Below, piece by piece: positions 25,036 through 37,392 of a stretch of DNA of 64,000 nucleotides (position 1 is its first letter; each line of letters starts with the position of its first letter). Under the pieces are notes generated by a model. The model did no database searches, had not been told where the DNA came from, and saw only the letters and a list, made by a program, of their open reading frames with translations. Source of the stretch: Lepas anatifera (lineage: Eukaryota; Arthropoda; Thecostraca; Lepadidae); NCBI GenBank assembly GCA_034440635.1, contig JAOTON010001271.1, positions 744,001 through 808,000 on the forward strand, given 5' to 3'. A program made the position numbers and the translations under genes.

Positions 25036-25039
25036 CTCT

Positions 25040-25165
25040 CATCCTATTGGAAGGGTGCATTCGGCATCAGGAAGTCTTTACTCCGTACTCCCGCCGGGAT
25101 TTGAACCGGGGTCAGCGGAGTGGAAGCCCAACGCGCTACCGCTGCGTAACCGCATCCCTCTCGGG
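25040..25165 (-). repeat. tRNA-derived SINE or tRNA pseudogene (minus strand)
   Basis: Read on the minus strand: GGATGCGGTTACGCAGCGG (A-box-like), then CGCTGACCCCGG and a perfect B-box GGTTCAAATCC, then CGGCGGGAGTACGG. The T-stem has one mismatch and the predicted acceptor arms do not pair, so a working tRNA is unlikely. Confidence 0.6.
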
Positions 25166-25309
25166 CGAGCTTCCGGAAAGAAATTAGCTAGCTATTTTGA
25201 CGTCCGACCGCGCCAGCCGCAATGTCATACATAGCCCATTGGATTACAGATTGAACATATGGTTCAACATATATTTCAATATTACGAGACAGAGATGAAG
25301 GCGGTCAAT

Positions 25310-25660
25310 TCAGTGGTCTGGATATCACGGAGCTCAAAGCGTGGGATCAACAGAACGTTCATCCTCGGTCATATCTCGCAGTGAAATTGATAGTCCTGAG
25401 AAACACGATGTTGATCCGATCATATCAGCGTCCCGCCGCATCAGCTCACTTAGCGTCCGTGCCTGTTGCCGCGGATCAAAGTACCTGGTGCCTTCAGTTT
25501 CGTAATCAGGGCACGACAACAGCACGTGGCTGACTGAGAGTGGTTCTAGGTAGCTTAGTCTTGTTTCCTCACACAACAGGTATCGATACGTCGCCAGGGT
25601 GTGGCCGATGCGCAGCCGGCATAACGCGACCTCCTCGCGCCGACATCACGTGGTGATGAC
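25310..25660 (-). pseudogene. LINE remnant: C-terminal tail after RNase H
   Basis: The minus strand reads LCRLRIGHTLATYRYLL, then about 20 residues later SHVLLSCPDYE and RYFD. This layout (LxRLRxGHT, HxLLxCPxY, R-YF) is typical of the region after the RNase H domain in Jockey/I-type non-LTR retrotransposons. The usual zinc-knuckle cysteine pair is degraded. It lies downstream, in the same orientation, of the RNase H fragment at 26000-26260, which fits a single decayed insertion. Confidence 0.65.
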
Positions 25661-25999
25661 GGCCACTCGCCAAACTCGGGTTTTACTTTGAGCAATTTGC
25701 TGGGCGAGCGTATCCTCCACTGATGCTGCCACCAATGTGAGGCGGTAAAGATTGGGACTGTTCAAGACCCTCTTCACAAAAACGGAAAAGGTTTTGGTGC
25801 CAGATCATTTTGCCAAAAAATACCCAAGGCAGCTGAGTAGCAAACATGTATTACCCCCGCCAGGGCTCTACCAGCCGTTGCTGGTTGCCCGATATATTGG
25901 GTATACCATGAATAATCGTTTTGCACCAATACCATCTTGGGTATTTTCGAACATAAAAAATATGGCACCGAAACCTGTTCCATTTCTGGAAGAGGGATT

Positions 26000-26260
26000 T
26001 GAATATCAATTCAGATGTAAATACCGACGCAAGCGAAGAAAGCGAGAATTTCCATGTCAACAACGAACGAGCACTCCATCCCCATCTCTGTCTTTGATCC
26101 ATCTGTAACAATGGGCGCATGTCCCGATTGCTGTGAAGTACGCTCCATAGCGATCGCCTCCATTTCCACAGGGGAAACATTAGGCCTGATTTGGCTGGCG
26201 ATGGTAGCCTCTGCCTCCACAAAGCTTCCACCCGTGGAGGAAAGTGCAAAGGTTCATCAG
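26000..26260 (-). pseudogene. LINE remnant: RNase H domain
   Basis: The minus strand reads VEAEATIASQIR and, about 25 residues on, APIVTDGSKTEMG. TDGSK is the first catalytic-aspartate motif of RNase H. Stops interrupt the frame on both sides and no reverse transcriptase core was recognised upstream, so the element is dead. The clade cannot be fixed from this fragment, but RNase H plus the tail points to an I/Jockey-like LINE. Confidence 0.65.
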
Positions 26261-26499
26261 GGATATTGATACGCCGTCGCAGGCCACAGTCCACTACTAC
26301 ATCCGCACTCTAACCCCAAATGACAGCACCTTATTCCGTCAGCGAATAGTTGCATCAATCGGCGTCAAAGATGGCTTGGTATGCTGGGTGGCACGGAAAT
26401 TGAGCCAGCTTATAGGCTTACCTTTGGCTTACGAAGACGTCGGCATCGTAAGTGGAGGCTCACTTGCCTTAAAAAGCCGACTGTCACGGTAGTTGGGAC

Positions 26500-27240
26500 G
26501 GCACCGGTTGTGGCTCGGACAGAGCAACGGTGAATTGGTGTCTGATTCCTGTTTACCTTCAGCAAGTGGTGTCTTCACACTAGATTGGACTAGACACAAG
26601 ATTGGCGAAGGGATTCTTTTGTGCTGTTGTGACGTCACAACATGGCGGCTCATGATCAGCGGCTGAGGTGCTAAGGCTATACGGCGTCTGGCGTCCCCAC
26701 TTCTCATCCGAACTAATCCGGTTTCATCTATGCTGTAGAAAATCACAAGTTCCTTACCCGTCAGTGGATGGTAACACACCGGGTCAAATCCCAAAACCCT
26801 CTGTTTGGAGTTGATGGTTTCCTTTGTCAGCAGGGACGAAAATGCTTGGAATTCTTATAGAGGGTGGACAGGTGTGAAAGAGTCCAGTGATACCATATTA
26901 AAGGAATATTGCAGTTATTGGCGTAGATCATGCAACTATAGCGCAAAGTGTTAATGTGTCGATTTGATTCCAGCAAATTTGTGACGTATTTATTAGATCT
27001 ATCTTGCAGATATGGGTACAAAACGAATAAAACCATAATTAAATAAAGTTTTGACATCTATTATTATTATCTATCTGAAATTTGGTATACTTTATCAACT
27101 ATTTCTGATCTTGAAAAGCTAAGCATTACACTACCTACGGCGCATCCCTCTCATGAACGTACCTTGTGTAAAGGTAACTTGTTAGCACCTAGCCTCAAAA
27201 TTTCAATAAAGGGAACATAACACCTTGGCGGGATGTAAGC
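26500..27240. other. Non-coding stretch, no gene seen
   Basis: A 121-codon minus-strand frame (26429-26794) has no recognisable domain and may be further decayed LINE sequence. The palindrome TTGTGACGTCACAA, containing a perfect CRE, is at 26627-26640. Confidence 0.35.
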
Positions 27241-27428
27241 CACTTGCGGATCCAAGGAGGGCCAAAGGGGCCTTGGCCCCCTCCAAAGCCTAAAATAGTC
27301 TATTTCCTCTCCCAGGACTAAACTTTGGCCGATTTTCTTCAAAAGTACTGTTTTCGCGGTTTTTTCTCACTTTAGCCCCCCAAACGTTGGCTTGGCCCCT
27401 CCAGAAGTTGCTCCTGGATCCGCCAATG
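27241..27428. mobile_element. hAT-type MITE, 188 bp with 8-bp target duplication
   Basis: The left end CACTTGCGGATCCAAGGAG and the right end (minus strand) CATTGGCGGATCCAGGAG form imperfect terminal inverted repeats. Flanks are ATGTAAGC (27233-27240) and ATGTTAGC (27429-27436), an 8-bp duplication with one mismatch. An 8-bp duplication with a CAnTGG-type end is the hAT pattern. No coding sequence. Confidence 0.75.
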
Positions 27429-27429
27429 A

Positions 27430-28600
27430 TGTTAGCTGAGCTTTCATTTTTTGAGCTGTTACTTTTTGTGAGCGCACTACTGTAACGCCTCTACACCCAC
27501 CCCTTTCCCCGCGAATCTAACGACTACCGGCAGCTGTCCGGTAATAACTGGAGCCGGTGCGGGGCGGTGGGGACGCACTCCGCGCATCCCTTTCATCTGC
27601 AAATGGTGGGCTCCAGAACGAATGGAAGTCTGAAAAGGGGGTTTTATGGTCTGCTCTATCCCCAGGCTACTCCACTTCAAATCTCATCATAGAGATGTCA
27701 CAGTCCATAACTACCAACAATTACCATACACGTTTTCACCAAGTACCGAACTCTTCAGCATTCCCGATATCGAAATAGCTCTACAGCAAGAAAAACAATC
27801 TAACAGAGGGCGCTAGGGTGTGGCTGGAAAGTGAAAAGATGGCGCTAGAGAGGATCTCCCCGTATCTCAAACCACATACGGATGCAGGATTTTCGATGGG
27901 ATGGTAGTGTCCTGTAATTTGATATTTTAAGTAAGAAAGCATACCGTTTGCATATTTTTTCAGCCTCACGAGCATACTGTTGAAAAACGAATCGAGAAGT
28001 AGACAGGTCTCTTCATTTGATAATTATGAGTGTATATGCCCACGTGAAAATGTAGTATATGTGAATCGTTGAAACTTTGTCTGAAAAATGCACGACAAGA
28101 AATTGTGAGCACCGAAAACAATCTCAGATCATGTGGGAGAGGATACTTCAATCAGAGGGTGCATTTGGGTCAGGGACGCCCTACGCATATTTGGGTCGTA
28201 GGGGCGCCTAATGCACGATCTATGAAAGACACATCAAGTCGCACCGTGGGGGCGCCCATACTTACATGCTATAGGAATAGTAGTTAGATACTGGGGGTAG
28301 GTGGGGAACCGAGGTTTCAAGGGCGCCCCAGGGTACAGCCAAGGATGCTGGGTGAGTCTATCGGGGAGTATCTCCCCCTCCCGCTTCCCCCTGGAGCCGG
28401 CTATGTCTCCCGTAGGTCAGCAGTTTCCTAAGCCGGCATGGTTGCATAAACGCTTCGCTCTCACTTTCGTAAATATGGAGCGTATTCAGGCTGTTTTTCA
28501 GAGATACGCGTAACGCTGCGTGGTTCCTGGAAACCGAACTGAGCCAACCAAAGATACAAACAGCGACACACGCCGTGCAAAACATCCTGGGCGCGCTAAC
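27430..28600. other. Non-coding stretch with MITE-like GC patches
   Basis: Patches around 28165-28260 and 28310-28410 contain GGGGGCGCC-type runs like those of the MITEs at 19970 and 33484, but no paired ends were found. No gene. Confidence 0.35.
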
Positions 28601-28604
28601 ATCC

Positions 28605-28760
28605 CAATCGATCAGCGACGCGCCGTTCTGACTCTGAAAACTATCGCGCGGATGTCTGCATACTGAGGCGGCAATCGCAGCGCGTGCCAACCGAACTTTT
28701 GGCGGGAAACACCGCGGGGACTGCGGCGCGTCGCCAAACTCAACAACACATCAATTTCAA
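28605..28760. promoter_or_regulatory. CpG-rich block with a consensus E2F site
   Basis: TTTTGGCGGGAAA at 28697-28709 matches the E2F consensus (TTTSSCGC plus flanks). It sits in a CpG-dense stretch containing several GCGCG and CGCGG motifs. Such a block could be a promoter or enhancer, but no transcript start or coding exon is recognisable nearby. Confidence 0.3.
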
Positions 28761-29253
28761 ACCGGAAACACGGGAAACTTTTCAGGCCACCGTTATGGCC
28801 AAATAAGGACATTTATTTTTCACGGATGTTCCGGTCACTGCTCTCAGCACCCTCAGTCCGCAACAGCAGCGTTAACACATTACTTGCAAATGGCGCCGGC
28901 GTGAAGCGAGCATGGTTGAGCTAATTGTCAGAGGCAGGCACATAAATCCAACAGATGAAGCAATTAGTACATTATTTAGCAGTTTCTCTTGACTTATTAC
29001 TGAGCCGACGATGCAGCACTGGCGCTGGCTCGCCGAGACTGGCAAATTTGTTGACATTTCAAATGAGAGACGGGGAGAATGTGGAGTTACATTTGCATAT
29101 AAATGTGAGTCTAGTTATGTCTTGATTTGCACGCGCTCTTTCTCCGAATAGCTCTACACCCACAAAAACACAAAAGAGATTGCAGTCGGCATTTGATCAC
29201 GGACTTGAAGGCAGGCGACCATAGCAAGTCCCTGCGCCACAACGGCGACGGTG

Positions 29254-29468
29254 ATGAACATTATTATTTTATTGTTTTATCTATTAGTCGTAGTAATAGT
29301 GTTCTTGATATCATGATTAGTAGGTAGTACTATCATTGATATCATCATGATATTATTATTATAATTTTTATTATCATTAGCATCAAAATTATCATTATTA
29401 CTATTATTATTACAGGAATCCTATTATCATTGATAACATTATCATTGTCATCATTATTATCATCATTG
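29254..29468. repeat. Imperfect (ATT/ATC)n microsatellite
   Basis: Trinucleotide-like runs of TTATTATTAT mixed with ATCATTATCATC over about 210 bases. Confidence 0.85.
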
Positions 29469-30581
29469 TTTCAAGTCAGAGCAAGCGGCGCGTGAGACTC
29501 GGCAGATGCAGCGCAATAACTGAGACCAACTAAACCAGATATGTGTTCTAAACCAGGCTAACATCTCCACAATCTGCTGAAATATCACCGACCCTTCATC
29601 TAGATACAGTCTATCGAATGTTCCCTGTGAAACATTGTTATACAGCGTAGCACCCACATACATCGTCTCGGTATTCTGGCAATCAGCAACTACAACAACG
29701 TGAAGACGAGGTCCCTCCGAGGCTTTTGTGTCTGGTATGTGAATGTGCGAACGTGTCTGACCAGGATTTTCGGCAGAAACGTCAAACAAAATTGGTACAG
29801 TGCGATTTTTAGGGCCTCCAGACACACAATTTTGCTCGCCTCACCATAACCACGGTTCCTATAGATACGGTTCGGACATGACAGCCAGCTGACTGCCTGA
29901 TTTGGCGGCACGTTGAGGATATGGCAGTATTTTGAAGGGTTTTGTTCAAGATAACTTTAATTTTGCTAGCATAAGGTAGAATGCAGCGTTTTGATTGGGT
30001 AATCGAAACGTTTGAAACAGAATTCTGAAGGAATTAGCATGAAGTTCATCGTGGATTTTCCTTGTTATAAAAGCGCTTTAGAGACTAAAAGCTGCACCCA
30101 GAAGATAGCCTGATCAATTTTACATACCAAAAATAAAAATATACCCTTAAGCACCACTTACATTTTCCCACTGGCCCGTGCCCCAAACCCCTGCAAACAG
30201 TCCCATTGGAATTACATGTTAAATTTTGCTGCCAAAAACTGTTAGAACCAGAAGTGGAACCTTCAAAACCCCCAGAATTCTAGAGAAGTATCTATGTCCC
30301 CCCTGACCATAACAGGGTACTATCTGTCCAGAGCACCAATGGCAAGGGTCGACACTTCCTCCGATGTTTGAATGATACATTCGGTACCAGGCGCAGCAAT
30401 GTATAAGGAAACCGAGAGGTCAAGACAATGTGGACATGACTGATCGAAAAGCCACATCATATATGAACGAAGCCCACCGCATTCATGTCAGACTGCCAAT
30501 TATTGTCCAAATGAGCAATTTGAATACCTTTGCCTAATTCTCCGTATGCTTTCCAACCTGGACAAAACCGGCTAGTGCAGG
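29469..30581. other. Non-coding stretch, no gene seen
   Basis: A 120-codon minus-strand frame (29463-29825) has no recognisable domain. No repeat recognised. Confidence 0.4.
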
Positions 30582-31605
30582 TTAACCCTCGCCCCACCGG
30601 GGGCCATCGATGCCCCCCTAAGCTTTTTTCGAGATAGCAGAAAAACGACGAAACGCAGCACCGCGGTTGACGGCTCTATCTCTCACCTCATCATTTTCCC
30701 ACCATCCCTGAAAATTGTTACCCCGGGTCACTTAAGGTCAGGTCATCAGGCAAGGTCAACCAAGGTCACCTTACTTCAACTTTGAAGCTCTATAAGAGCT
30801 ACATTTCTTGGTCGATCGATTTGAAACTTGCTACACTTCATGACCCTTTCAGGGTCTACAACGTGTATATCCGGGATTTTTTATTTCGTGCCCTGAGGTC
30901 AGGTCACGAGGCGACCTCTCCCATTGGAAAAGCATGGGAAAAAGCTGTATCATGATCTAAAAGCCACAAAAATGATTGCAAATGCTTAGACTGCTCAGAA
31001 CAGCGTTTTTGGACACCCTTTGACGGATCCCAGGGGTCATATTTGCCCTTTGACTTTTCCAAGGTCATCCAAGATCACCAGGGGTCAAAAACAGCATTCT
31101 GACAACTTTTGACCTAATTAAGCTAGAGCGCTGAAACAAACACCATCGCGTTTGTCTTGTCACTGGCTTTCATTTGATATACGGCAAGGTCACTTTCTGA
31201 CCTTTCGTGACCTCAGGTCATATAAGGTCACGAGGTGACCTCTGGAGGTCAAACCACTGGCGGGAGGTCTTTACGTTCCACATAGCGGAAAAGGTCTGGC
31301 AATTTCCTATCAAATGTACTTAACCAAATCTCAATAGCTCTAATGGAAAAGGAGTTATGCCCAGTTTTCTTAAGCATTGCATATTTGAGTGTAAATAGCC
31401 TATCGTGACCTTTCTTGACCTCTGGAGGTCAAACCATTGACCTGAGCGCTTAAACATGCAAAGTAATCTGTTATTGAATTCACGCAAGCTTTCTAATGCA
31501 CTTTGCAGATTTTCGCTAAACCCCATATTTTCGGAGTTAGAGGGGGCCATCGATGCCCCCGGTGGGGCGAAGGTGGCGCCGGACCCCCGGTGCGGCGCGA
31601 GTTAA
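30582..31605 (+). mobile_element. TTAA-flanked AGGTCA-rich element C (subfamily 1, 1024 bp)
   Basis: Opens TTAA CCCTCGCCCCACCGGG (30582) and closes CCCCCGGTGCGGCGCGAG TTAA (31602-31605). It aligns along its length with copies A, B and D in the same orientation. DR4 arrangements occur at 30753-30768 (spacer ACCA) and 31215-31230 (spacer TATA). No coding capacity. Confidence 0.8.
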
Positions 31606-33480
31606 ATGGAAATAAAACGCGGTGGCGCCTGTCGGCCGGTCAAACCTTACACCCCTGCCTTCATTATCAATTATAACCTGCAAAGCAATGACTCAGCACG
31701 AGCACAGTAAACGCCGATTCTACACACTATCAACCAGAACATGAACTGAAAGCCGCGAAAACCATTGCTTAATAGTGCACTGAATACTAAAAAAAAACAC
31801 ACAATCTAAGCGTATACGGGAGCTGAGAGGTCTAACAAGGTACTCATCACCATCATAATATGCAATTTACTTTGCTCGCACACTCTGCAGCAATGAAGTG
31901 ACTGCCCGCACATATGTGCCAGCAACCATTTTTCACAGCCACCGTGTCTCCCAAACCATCGCCCCGCATGAAGCAACTCCGGACGGGGGCGAACCTTCGG
32001 TGCTTCTTTGACTGAAGAGATAAGCCACTCAGACAAGATCCGGAGAGCCGGGAGCCGGCTGGGTCAGGCACTTAGCGGCAGCTTTGAAGCGGGCTCAAGC
32101 CTTTTAGCCTGCGCTTAACATGTCCCTGATTGCGACCTGATTTATTCATGGAGATGATGAATTTCTTGAAGCAGCATATCAGCCGCACCCGGTGGCTCAT
32201 ATTTTCCAGACCAGCCTAGCTAAATTATGAATCAGACTATACATCACACGACATTTTCTTCAGTAAAACAGTCATTTTAGCCACGCAGGGTTTCCGATAG
32301 CGGGCACAATATGCTTTCTGCCAGCGTGAGAGCGGCAATGGAAAAGTTTGCCGCCAGCGGGCCCGTCTGACGTTTCATTTGGACAGAGTATCTGTTAGCG
32401 ACCCCGGAAATGGAGCTGCGATGTCTGTGCTGTTTGTTCTCCATTTCAGGCAATCAGGCGTCGCCCGGCTTCCTCTCAGGATCCAGCACGGGCCGCACGC
32501 CCGAAGAATGCTCGCCAAAGCCTGATGACTAGGCGCTGAGGTAAACGTCTCTGTAATGGTGCCGTCTGCGTAGCTCCAATTTCGACATCGCGCAGAGAGA
32601 ACTCTGCTCACAGATATTGACGCAAGCGGATAGCAAGCGACGATGCTATTACCGACTTTCTCTTCGCAACTATAAAAGAGCAAGCCGCGTTAACTATAAA
32701 TTGCAACGGCATAGATCCGCAAACAAGATAACAATTTTGTCTCGTCGTTACGGAATATATCCTAACATATATATATATATATATATCCAGAGGGAACAAG
32801 AGCCCGCTCCAATCGGCCTACCCAGCACCCCCTGGAAACACATACATGCGCTCCAGGGTCGAAACAAGCCTTGTCGAACGGAGGCTTAACTAGTTTTAAG
32901 TTGGTTATTTGGGTTTAGAGGCGCGCGAACCATTCTGGTCATACAGTGTCGAGAGAACAGTTTTTCGTATATAGATGCAAAAAATGTTAAATTGCAAAGA
33001 CTGAAATATGTACTACAAGGTGGGATCTTAACATCTGGCACGCTATGAAAATCTTACCGGTAATGTATGAATCTTACAGAAGCACTAGATTAATGATGAG
33101 TTTCAACAAGAACACATCGGCAATGATATCCGTCATATGTGCTCATGCCACTGGAGAAGCAAAGGGTGACTTTGAAGCTTTGGATTTCGGCAGGTGACGC
33201 TAGTGTTGGAGCCACAGGTGATAAATAAAGAGTCTGTGGTAGTTTCATCTATTCTCCCGGAAGTCAGTTTCCATGGAGACATACTTTAGCCGACCACGGA
33301 CACCGAGCGTACAACTGGCCTACTGCAAGACCACTCAGCTCAGACTCAACTCGACCAGGAAGGTCACATCTACATACCGTTGCAAACCACACCCCAGTCA
33401 ACAATAGATGAAAGGACTGCACGAATATTCGGATCGGGGAGCTTCCATCGGGGGACCACTTTTCAATGGAAAACCGTATC
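31606..33480. other. Non-coding stretch; (TA)n at 32766-32787
   Basis: Contains a short TA run and a CpG-richer patch (32340-32660) with a 102-codon minus-strand frame lacking any domain. No gene can be supported. Confidence 0.4.
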
Positions 33481-33483
33481 AGG

Positions 33484-33626
33484 TGGGCGCCTAATCCTAT
33501 CGAGGGCGCCACTATTCACATCCAGGGGGAGCGACCTTTCAGGAAGCCGCAAAAGACCTGTCAGAGGGCGGCGTGACCATTTTTAGGGGGCAAGCGCACA
33601 CCCTTTCCCCCTGGATCCACCTATGC
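33484..33626. mobile_element. MITE-like GC-rich repeat (hAT-type signature)
   Basis: Contains GGGCGCC, CATCCAGGGGGAGC and a right end reading CCCCCTGGATCCACCTATG. The last is the inverted form of the GGATCCAGGGGG signature seen at 19970. The left terminus is uncertain and no target duplication was found. Confidence 0.45.
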
Positions 33627-35376
33627 GTGCACAGAGAGGCTGTGCCTTCCCTCTAACCTCGTCGGCGCCAATAATAGGCAAAATGCAAATTTCCCTGGTG
33701 TATTTGCCGATTAGACCTCCACCCCAGTTATAAGTAAAATCGCATTGCGCGCAATATTTCACATGGAACACTTCGTTCAGAATGCTACCGCATATGATTT
33801 TCGAGTGTCGTCTTTGGGGAGCTCATTTGAATACGCCGGCGTTCGTTACGGGAGTTTTACCGGGTTTAGGGGCACCGCCGCTTCATTAGCGCAATCCGGA
33901 GAAAAGGCAGCCGCTGTTGCAAGCGGCGAGTTCACACCTAACAAGGGCGCAGCCGCGCGACTGGCGCCACCACACTCAGTGAAAGAACACCCTTTAAAGG
34001 TCACAGTCTGGGAGCAGGCACCCGCTTAGTTTCACACAATCCAGACCTCTATAGCGCTTATAATAACCACAAACGCAGGGCCGGATACAAGGGGACTAGG
34101 GGTTCGAGCCCTCTTTGCCCCCGAAATTTCTGAGTGCGGATCTGCGGTCTTTGGAGGCAACCAAGTCGAAAAAAAAAACGTCGCGCAACTGCGCTAAATA
34201 TACTTCCGGTACGTTTTAGAGAGAAAAAACGTCACGGGCTAAAATATGTCAGATCCTTTTTCCTATCAAGCCCGATATTTTCCTGAACTTAACTGGTTCC
34301 GTTAGAAGTTGTAAGACCAAATGTTGCCTTAACTTAAATGAGTCAAGAGGTCGATCGCTTTCAAAAATTTCCCCGATTTTGCAGCTTTCCCCATGTCTGA
34401 GTGCCCATGATAACAACATGGCAAGAAGTCAATATTTGAGGTAAAGGTGGAGTATGGTTGATCCCCTGAGCCCGCCAACCCCCTCCAAATGAAAGTATGA
34501 ATCCATCACTATGGAAGTCGTGTTCGTAATGGCCACTATAGATTGGACAAAATAAATAAATAAATACAAAGTCTACTGCCGGTTTACAGAGAAGGACAAA
34601 AATGTGTGGCTATTCGTCATCGACGGAATGGAATTCTGAAATATCTGCAATGCAATACCAGCAGAACAGTTTTACTGCACCAACAGCAGAACGTAAACTA
34701 CAAGTATCGAAACACTTCATCATATCAAGTATCCTGAAAACGGCGCCTGTCTCCGCGAAAAGAAATGATACCAAGACGCAGGTTACGTATTACACGAGTC
34801 CGTTTCAAAGCTGCATAGCCTGTTGATGAGGAGGAGCTAAGGCAGGAATGGAGGGATTGGGGGAAGGGAACAAGTCACCTAGATGAGGAAAACCAGTTGC
34901 AGTTCCCGTGCAGGGAAATATGGTTCATTTCGGACAATGGGAAACAGCGCGGTCTACCGAGGATGCCCGGAATTCTTTGGTGTAGCAGCGGCACTGGGAA
35001 CACTGCAACAGGCACCCTTCCTCCGGAGCTCGTTTATACCCCGTCTCCCCCTCCCCTCCCACGCCTCAGATCAGCCGGACACCGGTGTCACACTTGTGTC
35101 TAACACTCTTTCCTTCATGTGTATGCTAATCAATATGAGACCAGCTCAACCAGGTTCCGCTTGTATGTATGCCAGGTGTAATGTGTACCTTTTCTTTCAC
35201 GTGTACGGTTTTCCCACTTTAAAAAACAAGTACGAATAAGGATGAATTCTGTCATAAATACAATATAACATTATTGAATCCAACTTTTACCTCCAGCTAT
35301 GAGCTAACTAACGCCTAACTTCTACACCTTACCTTAGACCTGATCTTACGTTTACTATTTACACCTACGACCTACC
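33627..35376. other. Non-coding stretch with a candidate T-box motif
   Basis: A GC-rich patch (33830-33990) contains TTCACACCT near 33931, the inverse of the T-box half-site AGGTGTGAA, and AAAGGTCA near 33997. Frames of up to 118 codons (34883-35239) lack domains. A GGGTTCGAGCCC phrase near 34101 resembles a B-box but has no A-box partner. Confidence 0.35.
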
Positions 35377-35559
35377 CAGTGGTGGAGACAACAGGGAGGC
35401 TAGGAAGTCACAAGCTCCCCCCTTCACAATATGTCAGAACGCCTATAATAACTGCACGCCGGAGGCTGTTTCAAAGCTATAGCAGGGAAGCTCGAGCCCT
35501 GTAGGGCCTCCCCCACCCCCACCCACGCCCTCCAAAATGAAGTCCTGGACCCGCCACTG
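35377..35559. mobile_element. hAT-type MITE, 183 bp with 8-bp target duplication
   Basis: Left end CAGTGGTGGAGACA; right end on the minus strand CAGTGGCGGGTCCAGGAC. Flanks are GACCTACC (35369-35376) and GATCTACC (35560-35567), an 8-bp duplication with one mismatch. This supports hAT-type insertion. Confidence 0.75.
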
Positions 35560-35639
35560 GATCTACCCATTATAAGAATACTAATTTTCGGGATGCAATG
35601 ACTGCCAGGGTCGTACAGAGTCGTGAAATACCTACCTTT

Positions 35640-35772
35640 GTGTTTTCGGGGAGTCCAATGGCTCCTTTCTTGGGGAGGCCACCGGACCTTGAACCTGCGG
35701 CGCCCGCCGCGAGAACGGAGGCATCGACCACTACACCAACGCAGTTCTCATTTTGGCATTCGCTTTTCAATA
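35640..35772 (-). repeat. tRNA-like SINE head (minus strand)
   Basis: On the minus strand, GCGTTGGTGTAGTGGTCGAT resembles an A-box/D-arm and GGTTCAAGGTCC resembles a B-box, at tRNA-like spacing. The anticodon and acceptor stems do not pair well. A 69-codon frame across it is probably fortuitous. Confidence 0.45.
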
Positions 35773-36156
35773 CGCCCATATTTCAACACATGTTTGTGAT
35801 ACAGTGGGCAGCAAATACAGTTTCATCACTGGGAGAGCGTTCAGAAAGTTCCATCAATGTAATAAACACATCAAACGTGGTCATTTGGATGTCACGCCTG
35901 CGTTTTGATCATCGTTCACGCTGCCATCTACCTTTAATACAGAACTTGGCACCTACATGAGAGCAAGTCATGTTCGTCGTTTAGGCATAAGCGCTACGCC
36001 ACGCATATAGCGTCACGATTTACAGCTATGTCCGGGAACTGTTTCATTTCTTGTCTTTGCAGCAGCCCATAACCCGGTTGATAAACTGCAAGCTCCCATA
36101 TACGACCGATCGCAAAAACTGTCGGGACCCCACCTCTAAAAGTGCATGCATGAGTG

Positions 36157-37091
36157 TTAACACGCGCACTGGAGGGGTGGGGCTTCGGAGGCCCCTCCCC
36201 CACCTATTTTTCGAGATGGCCAGAGAACCGCTCGTAGCCCAAAACACGATACTCGGCCACATTTAACAGAATTCAATAGCGCGTCGATTGGTGAAAAGTA
36301 TTTGAGAATCGGTTGAAAATTTTTTATTTATATGCTTTCAAAGTCAGACCTGTATTTTAAGATCGCCGTAATCATGCGGTCAGACCAATTAGCTTGCATT
36401 GGGGACCGAGTGGTGACGTCATAACGCCATATAACCGGGATGGTATGCCAAGGTCACCTCACATGAAGGTCAAGGTCAAGGTCAAAGGTCACAGCTCAAG
36501 GTCAAATCTGCACTTTCAAGGTCACTGACCCCAGTGTTTCCGGTCAAATGGCGTTATCCGGTCTGACGTATATTATATTATGACATTATCGTTAAGGCAC
36601 CCCAATACAAATTTCAAGGTCAAATGTCAAGGCCAAAGGTCATTAGGAAAGGTCAGTCCTCATTTACCGCCAAACAGTGGCTATAGCGTTAGTCAAAGTA
36701 TACATTATAAGTAGTATACCATGTTGTGACCTTAAAGGTCAATGACTTTGAATGACCTTGACCCCGAATTGTAGGGAAGGCTCTTTGGGACCTTCTCTTT
36801 ATGGCCCTAGTCCGCCTTAAGCTTATTTCCGTCATTTTCCCAGGATAATCAAAGCATTTACTAATCGGTCCCCAGCATGGCCAATATTTGGAAATTTATG
36901 ACCTCGTTCGACCTTGAAGATAAAGACCTAGGTCAATAAAAATTGGTCATGATGTAGATAACTATAGCCCCCACCCACCTCCCAAATTTCGTTTTCCTAC
37001 ACCTCTTAGTTTCTGAGATCTTAGAGAGGCCTACCAGGCCACCCTCTCCAGTGCGCGTTAGTGCCAGACCCCTCTCCAGTGCGCTTGTTAA
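36157..37091 (+). mobile_element. TTAA-flanked element G (subfamily 4, 935 bp)
   Basis: Opens TTAA CACGCGCACTGGAGGGG and closes CCTCTCCAGTGCGCTTG TTAA (37088-37091), so the ends are inverted repeats. The interior carries a run AAGGTCAAGGTCAAGGTCAA (36466-36485) and on to a DR1 (AGGTCA-A-AGGTCA), plus several TCAAGGTCA sites. The termini differ from the CCC-type ends of the other subfamilies, but size, TTAA flanks and half-site loading match. Fragments lie at 62-430 and 10612-10808. Confidence 0.75.
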
Positions 37092-37392
37092 GACGGCACT
37101 TGAGGGTTAGACACACGCACATAATGGATATTTGCACACAACAAAGCGCTCTATTATTCATTTAACATCTCGTGGAGGACCAACCGTAAATCCCCTTGCA
37201 TCATTCAGGGTGGCAAGGTGCGATAACTAATTACACAATATAGCATTCACTTAATAAAACAACCCCGAAAAGTGGTAAGTGGGAAAGGATCCAAATTTAA
37301 TGCATAATCGACCCGATATCGCGCTGTAGTCGGAGTTACCCCCTCCCTCGCCCTCCCTTGCCTTTCATTCGCCGCACCGGCAGGGCACTCAC

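Noticed and set aside
25082..25165. Functional tRNA gene on the minus strand
   Set aside because: The A and B boxes are good, but the acceptor stem does not pair and the T-stem has a mismatch, so I call it a SINE or pseudogene.
34080..34140. tRNA B-box at GGGTTCGAGCCC
   Set aside because: No A-box at the right distance; it lies within a GC-rich MITE-like stretch.
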